This document shows positions 58,027 to 64,000 of a DNA stretch of 64,000 nucleotides, in pieces (the first letter of the stretch is position 1; every line of letters starts with the position of its first letter). Source of the stretch: Clitopilus passeckerianus (lineage: Eukaryota; Basidiomycota; Agaricomycetes; Agaricales; Entolomataceae); contig CALYLX010000062.1 in assembly GCA_944990035.1 (NCBI GenBank), positions 181,101-245,100 of the forward strand. Direction: 5' to 3'. Under the pieces are notes generated by a model. The model made no database searches. It had not been told where the DNA came from and saw nothing but the letters and a program-made list of their open reading frames with translations. The position numbers and the translations under genes are program-made.

Positions 58027-61000
58027 TTAGTTTTTGCCAGTAAGAGGTTGGCTGAGGTCGCGTGCAAAGTGGAAGAAATCGACGCTTGATGCATTGACGC
58101 CGTACTTGTAAATCTGCAGAGTGTCGGTAAGCGGCAATCACCCCCAAAGGAAGCAGAAATACTCACGAAGTGGGAGCTGACATAGCTGGAGAAGAGTGCC
58201 TTCTGGTAAGTGATGGGTAGCCTCTCAAGCAGCTTGTCGAGACCGACTTCCTTGACGAGAGTCTCAGGAATCGCTCGTTGCATGACGCCCTTTCGGCTGG
58301 GAAGATCGTCGAAAAGATCTGATGCCTCCAGCTCTGCTTGCAGGTCGTTGAGGGTGGATGAGAGCTCATCAGAAATGGTCGAACGAGGCTTAGCTCCGTT
58401 CAAGCGTGCATGCTCGCGCCAGATGCACAAGAACTCGGCAGCGGCATTTTCAGCAATCTTCTCTTGGACGTCCTTGACGTAGTTCAGGTAGAACTGCGAA
58501 GGCTTGTTGTCCTTGAAGATCATGAGGTTGGTGTACTCGTCAGTGTCAAGCGCCAGACCAGCCAAGACTTCCAGCGAGGAACTGGTGACTCCACCCTTGT
58601 TGGCGCTAGAGTCCTTGAAGAGGACAACCTTGCGCTTCTCGAGATGAAGGCGTGCTTGCTGAGTAAAGAAGAGATTGGCGCCCTCGACGATGTACTTGAA
58701 ATGAGGCTTGCCCTCAGTGTCGACCAATGCAGCAACGTTAGAGATGTTCACGGCTTCAGGTCTTGAAGGAATATAATAAGCATCAACAAGAAAGTCAAAT
58801 CAAAGAGGGACATTTACCTGCCACCGCAAGGTACAAAGAGATCCGCCTTGAAGCGTAAGTGGGCGCCATTCCTGAAGTCTGTGCCGTCAATGACGATTTC
58901 TCCAGCTAACAGGGTTGATCAGCAAACGGCCATAATACATGAGTAGGGGGTTCTTACAAGGAAGCTTGAGGTCTTGATCCTCGACCCTAACAAGGTATCC
59001 GTCCTTGCTGAGCTTCGAGGTGTCGAAGTTTCCGACGGGTATGCGGAGTTTAGCAAGACGAGCAAGCTCCTCGCGGTTAATCCCAGCAGGATCTGCGAGA
59101 ACACCGCTGCCGTCAATGATAGCCACGGTTTTATCGCTTGAAAGTAAGATCTCGTCTACGATTCTTATTAGCATGTGCTGTAGAATACCAGACACACCCG
59201 AAAGCACTCACTCGATCCAAGATCACCATCTGGCCCACCAGTCTGCACCTTCGTGATATCCTTCTCCCTAAGGCCGAGTTGTTTGTAGATGCCAAGCACG
59301 TATTGGCGGATAGACCTCGAGGTCATGCCGTAGGTATCGTGCGGAATACCTCCCAACGCAGCGGCACTCTTGCCGGTGGTAAACGACTTCCACCAAGTGT
59401 CCGCGCCTCTCTCACGAGCATGCACTGTTCAGAAGATAGATCAGTATGGAAACGTAGATCACTCAGCCCCAGATACATACAAGCAGCCCAGTCCATCATG
59501 TCTGCCGTACCCTCGTCCGGACCGAAGAACAGGATCTCTGGCTTCCCGTAATGATCCACCAATCGCTCTTTAATACCAGGGGTCTGGCCAGGAATAAGTA
59601 GATCGACGATCGCCTAAAACAATGACGCATGAGCACGATTAGAGGGCGGCCACATGAGAGTGCTCACATCAACGTATTTCTCGAAGCAGCGACGAGGGTT
59701 GGCACCAAGTGAGGGCAAAATGGTTCCTTTGGCACCACCTTCTGGGATGTCCTTGTTCTTGAGGTTCTGGGTGGAAGCAAGAGCGTAATTCTCGTCGAAC
59801 AACATGCGCTGGTTAATCGAGTAGTTCTCCTTGTTGCGGGACCTGACAAGTCGAATACCGCCACGAGCGACATCTCGGAAGCGGATGTGGAATCCTCTGA
59901 ATTCGTTCCCTGATAACGTTTTAGTCTCGTCAATCACGTATATATCTGGTGCAGGGCTTACCGATGACGAAGAACATGCCGAAGGGCTTCTTCGGATACT
60001 CGATCTCGGGAAGGAATTCGGGTGCAAGGCGGAAGGACAATGCAACCTTGGTTGGCTGGTAGAAGTTGGTCTTGAGGACGTTCCTACAAGAAGAATGAGC
60101 ATGTGTGGGCGGCGTGAACGAGTCAAAACCCGTACTTATTGAAGATCAAGAAGCTCTCCAGAACTTGCAGTTCATGCTTGTTCGTGACAGTCCTGCGAAT
60201 CTTGTCGTACAGCTCCTCATCACTCAAGGGCTGAATCGTCTGCAGGCGTTGGTAGGAGAGAGTGGGCATCAACTGAGCCTCCTCAGATCCAGGATAATGC
60301 GTCATTGCGAAGTTGACGTAGAGCAGTCGAATCTATGAAGAATGAGCAAACCCAGTTTTACCGCATATAAGCAAATCTTACCAAGTCAGGGTATGCATGG
60401 ATGACCTCGGCGATGCTCTCGCGAGTGAAGGTCTCCTCACGGAAGCGACGCTTGATGTTGTTGAGCACCTCGGCATGGGTAGGGTCATTCTCATTAAGTA
60501 CGTTCTTGAGCTGAAGGTATGCGGGGCCCAATCGGTTACAGAAGTGTTGGGCGAAGATCCAACCGGAGTCTGGGCAGAGAACGTCAGTTGGAGCTTCATA
60601 AAATAGAAACAAGGAACGTACAAGCGTACGTGGCTTCCTGAACAGCATGTCCCTTTGACAAGAAGTATGGGTTGTCTGGCAGACAGAAGAGAAGAGAAGC
60701 CTCCTTCATGATTTGGAAGATCGAATGTTCGATAGGAGGTGCAACGGTGTCATCAGGCAACGGCCTGAGATACAGTGAGATGATGGTGATCCCGTTCGAG
60801 AATTGCTCTGCAAAGCACGATTAAGTGAAAGAAACCGAAATGAACGAAAATAGGCGTACCAACGTATTTACGCGTTGAGTAAAGGGAATAGAAGTGATAG
60901 AGATTGGAGAGGGCGCTGAAGAACTTGTTGGTACCACCCATCTTGTAGCCAATGACGAGGCGACGTTCGCGAGTGCCCTCAACCTCAAAGACTTCAATGA

Positions 61001-61900
61001 CTGGCCCATAACGGGTCTCAACATTCCACATAACCTGAATATAGACATAAGTAAAAGTTCGGTCTAGTAGGGAATAGATACATACATTCTGGTAGATGTC
61101 CAGCGTGTTCTGAGTGGCCTTTTGTAAAAACACAGGATCGGAGACTGTTCGAATGTCGGTCTTGGCAGTAGAGTCAGCCGGGGGAGGTGGCAGGTTGCAC
61201 TTCGAGACGAAGTAGCATCGGAGCTGTTGAGAAGCTGTTGCGGAAACCGACCCAGCAGAACGGAAGGTCTCCAGGCGGAATGCATTCTCGGGCGAGGTTT
61301 GGTCGAAGAATTTGTCGTCGATGCTAAGAGCGAAGTTTTCGTCAATGAGGAGTCATATTGACTATATCAGAGTATTTACAGTGCTTCGCATTTGGAACCA
61401 GGACCTTCATTGACGGTCAACCCCGGAGGACTGGTATGAATGAAAGTTGCGCCATTCTCGTCAATCTTCTCAAGATCAATCACCAGCTGGCTAGGATCAT
61501 GCTTGGTGTAGGCTAAAATCTTTGCACCGAATAGTGCAATGATGTGGTCTGAGATGACAGTACGATCTTCCTTCTCGAAGTAAGTATCGTCGATACCGAG
61601 GTGCTCGTAGAACCATTGAACTTCGTTGGCCACGAGCTCGCGGGGGATGAAGCCCTGTACAATGGGTGTTAGTTAAGCGAACTGCGTCGAGATGATGTCA
61701 GGCGTTGACCAGACCTTTGCCGCAACCTCTTTCTCGACGAGCGCACGTTGTTCGTCCTTGCCTTTGAAGACTGGCGTAGTGTATCCGGGAAGGTTCTTGA
61801 CGCGATTCAGCGATGTATCGCTACCATTACGACTAGCTGCCGAGAGTAAACTAGGATCTATACGCGCCGCGCTGAGCGGTGTTGATGGTGTTGTCGACAT
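58027..61900 (-). CDS. GDH2: NAD-specific glutamate dehydrogenase, large (GDH2-type)
   Basis: Start MSTTPSTPLSAARIDPSLLS at 61900; many exons, about 1,030 aa, as for the fungal 115-kDa class. The N-terminal regulatory part includes GYTTPVFKGKDEQRALVEKE, FIPRELVANEVQWFYEHLG and RYGPVIEVFEVEGTRERRL. The catalytic part has FHIRFRDVARGGIRLVRS, PEGGAKGTIL (substrate Lys), FFGPDEGTADMMDWAA, QTGGPDGDLGS (nucleotide fold), ADLFVPCGGR-like sequence and YIVEGANLFFTQQARLHLE. The C-terminus ends FARDLSQPLTGKN. It deaminates glutamate to 2-oxoglutarate with NAD, chiefly for amino-acid catabolism. It lies directly upstream of the 2OG-oxygenase on the same strand, 255 bp apart, which may be coincidence. Confidence 0.95.
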
Positions 61901-63618
61901 TGTACTTTTGGTTGACCGATGCGTTCAGCAACGGCGAGAATGCAAAAATGTGAGAGATGGACGTGAAACGGAAAACCGGTATCGATCAAGTGGAAATGGG
62001 CTTGACCTTTATAATGTCAGTTCGATTTGTTTACTTTTGTGGATTCAACACGAGTTCCGGACAAAACTCTGAAATTAGACTGCATTTCGGATGCTAGTTT
62101 CTGACTTTCTTTGGCCCTTGACGTGCCTACAAATTCTGAACTTTCGGACCATGGATCAGTTTCATGAAAAAACGCCCAAACGGTGCATATCCGTTCAGTC
62201 ACATGATCTCAATTCTACGGCCTTTGCTGTGCTCAAACGCAGTTAACGGCAACACGGAATAAAATGAATACGAATTTTCCATTCTGTTTCCGTATTGACA
62301 GCGCAATGGATGCGCCATATTCCCTCATTCGTTGCTCAGGGCCCACGAACCAAGGCAACTCTGACATTCCGGAATGCATCGCCTACTCGCTTGACAGTGC
62401 GGGGAACAGGCACACATTCCACTGGGCATCGCTTCCGAGCCCGCTTGAAAAGCCGCTCTCAACTCGAGATATTGCCGGGTTGACCAAGGTTAACGGGAAC
62501 AGTTCTGAAGAAATTTTACCTGGAAGCCCGCCCGGTTCTGGCCCCAAAAGCTCACTCCGAACGCTCATAATGTCATAACCTCGTCACTCCGGTATGTTTT
62601 CTTTGACCCCGGACCTTCGCGGAATTATTCGCTGAAAGCGCCTAAACCCGTCCCGGCGGCAATTATAGCCTCGTTTACCCCATATTTTTTTTCACCCCAG
62701 AGCTTTCCTGTTCAGGGATGAAGACGATCGTGTTCAGGCGGTTAATCCCCGTGCTCGGACTCATGGCAACGAAGTCCAGTTCCGGGCTCTTCAGGTTACT
62801 GGAATCGGAAGACGAAGTTTTCTCCCAAGCTCGCTAACGCCGATGTAAACCTTAACAAGACGGATAGTTCGTTTGCCAAGCTACTTGAAGAGGGTCACTC
62901 ATGGGTTTTCTGGGAAATTTGAACTCGGCCGTACTCAGAGGATACGCGAAAAGTTACGTTCAATCCACGAAGGTTCAGTCGGCCGACCGAACGTGGTTTT
63001 TTGCGAACCTTCCCGGCTGTCCACATTTGCGGAAACGTGGCCTTTTCACGGCACTGACGTTAACGCCCCAGATTCAAGTGTTTCTCTGGTAACTCCTAGT
63101 AAACTTGAGGGTACCCTCTAGGGTAACCTTGGAGGTCATGACCAGTCACGATTGGATAATGCTGTGAACAGGTTTGGGGTCGTTTCACGACGCTACTGCG
63201 TGATATTCTCTAGCATCTCCTGATGTTAGCTGGGAAAAGAGCCATAGGCTTCTAGTTCAGGCGCGCGCCTATCTGGCGTTTAAATTACTCACAAACCGCC
63301 AGACGTCACACCACGTGGAGGTGGAACGCTTTAGTCAGCTGACTCAGCTCACGCCACTTCTGCTTTCCACGAATCTGATGCTGGCCTCGTCTCGCTGGTC
63401 TTCTGACTCAAAACCATGTTTGAGAATACAGTCTTTTCTCGCCGACTGCATTCAGCATCCAGCGACATAATTGCTGGGCCGCTCAACCCAGTAATCGCAG
63501 AGGTTTTGAGATAACCTACCACTATCAGAGCCTATATTGGATTTGCTACCTTACTTTCCGACATCTGTGTTCTAGTACTCCTTGATAAGACTCTCTTTCT
63601 CCCCTGTAATTGTCTCCG
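61901..63618. other. GDH2 promoter and gene-free right end
   Basis: The first several hundred bp are the GDH2 promoter. From about 62.2 to 63.5 kb there is no supported gene. A perfect 12-bp palindrome (GAGGGTACCCTC) lies at 63107..63118 and a G/C-alternating patch (GGCGCGCGCC) near 63260. No transposon protein was recognised. Confidence 0.4.
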
Positions 63619-63863
63619 ATGGGTATGGTCCAAATAGGTTGTACTGGTTATAAAGAAATCAGCCAACTGCGGTGCCAAACCCTGGCTCAATTAATACTAA
63701 ATGTTGGTCTCAAGCAAGACGTATTCGTGACCAATTGTATGCATTCCTCCTGTTCATCTAACCCATAGAATGTTCAGCTGCGAACTATTGGTGTCCTTGT
63801 TTTGGTGCAACCTGCCAACCGCAGTGCTCTAAAGCCAGGTGCAATGGCTGTCGAAACCGATAA
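63619..63863 (+). CDS. Possible small cysteine-rich protein (weak)
   Basis: A candidate only. ATG at 63619 opens a 39-codon exon (63619..63736), joined over a GT-AG intron (acceptor GTTCAG) to 63778..63863, for 67 aa. The C-terminal 27 residues are cysteine-rich (YWCPCFGATCQPQCSKARC and NGCRNR), with seven Cys. No signal peptide is evident, which argues against a secreted effector. An earlier acceptor gives an immediate stop. Could be chance. Confidence 0.2.
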
Positions 63864-64000
63864 GTTTTACCCAGGTATGTAGCACTATTATAACCAATTA
63901 CACAAGCAGTTCTAAATTTTCAATATAAGATCAAGGCTAATTCCCTTGCTAACAACCCCGGAGATGATCGGACCTTCATAATCATTCCGCTCCTTGATTA

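Noticed and set aside
62264..63121. Possible transposon remnant at the right end
   Set aside because: Only short frames and one 12-bp palindrome; no terminal repeats, duplicated target or transposase motif could be shown.

Overview
The window looks like a chromosome segment of a filamentous basidiomycete, most likely a plant-litter or wood-degrading Agaricomycete. Nearly every gene is cut by many 45-60 nt GT-AG introns with CTNAC/CTGAC-like branch points. Genes lie on both strands without operons, and the products include an AA9 lytic polysaccharide monooxygenase, a CE8 pectin methylesterase, a GPI-type GH16 glucanase and a GH20 hexosaminidase. I read 22 protein-coding genes with a recognisable product or clear exon structure, one decayed aryl-alcohol dehydrogenase gene, and a few weak candidates. 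I saw no tRNA, rRNA, CRISPR array or intact transposon.

Layout. 0.5-6 kb: a small membrane protein (-), a FIST-domain protein carrying one frameshift (+), and a large myristoylation-motif RING-H2 protein (+). 6.3-11.1 kb, minus strand: ETF beta, a CaiB/BaiF-type CoA-transferase and a pectin methylesterase. 11.4-20.4 kb: a mitochondrial K+/H+-exchange-type protein (+), an F-box protein (-), an unknown helical protein (-) and a TGL2-like lipase (+). 20.5-28.9 kb: GH20 hexosaminidase (-), ATG12 (+) and a WDR7/Rabconnectin-like WD40 protein (-). 29.6-30.9 kb: a complete AA9 LPMO in 12 exons, invisible to simple ORF finding. 30.9-34.7 kb is gene-poor. 34.7-40.4 kb: a LEA-like membrane protein (-), an O-fucosyltransferase-like protein (-) and the GH16 enzyme (+). 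41.5-42.8 kb: the aryl-alcohol dehydrogenase pseudogene. 44.2-47.8 kb: a zinc-finger protein and a small membrane protein (+). 48.3-61.9 kb is an all-minus block: epoxide hydrolase, V-ATPase proteolipid c, thioredoxin reductase, SDR, isopenicillin-N-synthase-like 2OG oxygenase and NAD-glutamate dehydrogenase. 61.9-64 kb is gene-poor.

Functionally this is mostly housekeeping metabolism mixed with secreted carbohydrate-active enzymes. ETF beta beside a CoA-transferase hints at acyl-CoA catabolism, but no coherent gene cluster or defence system is evident. The strongest unusual signal is in gene architecture. By hand-splicing against conserved protein motifs I find coding exons of 7, 13, 16, 17, 19 and 20 nt, and four GC-AG introns, two of them directly beside microexons. 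All splice models are manual readings; exon sums that I checked are divisible by three (AA9 238 aa, 2OG oxygenase 332 aa, GH16 378 aa, ETF beta 266 aa, ATG12 130 aa, lipase 666 aa).
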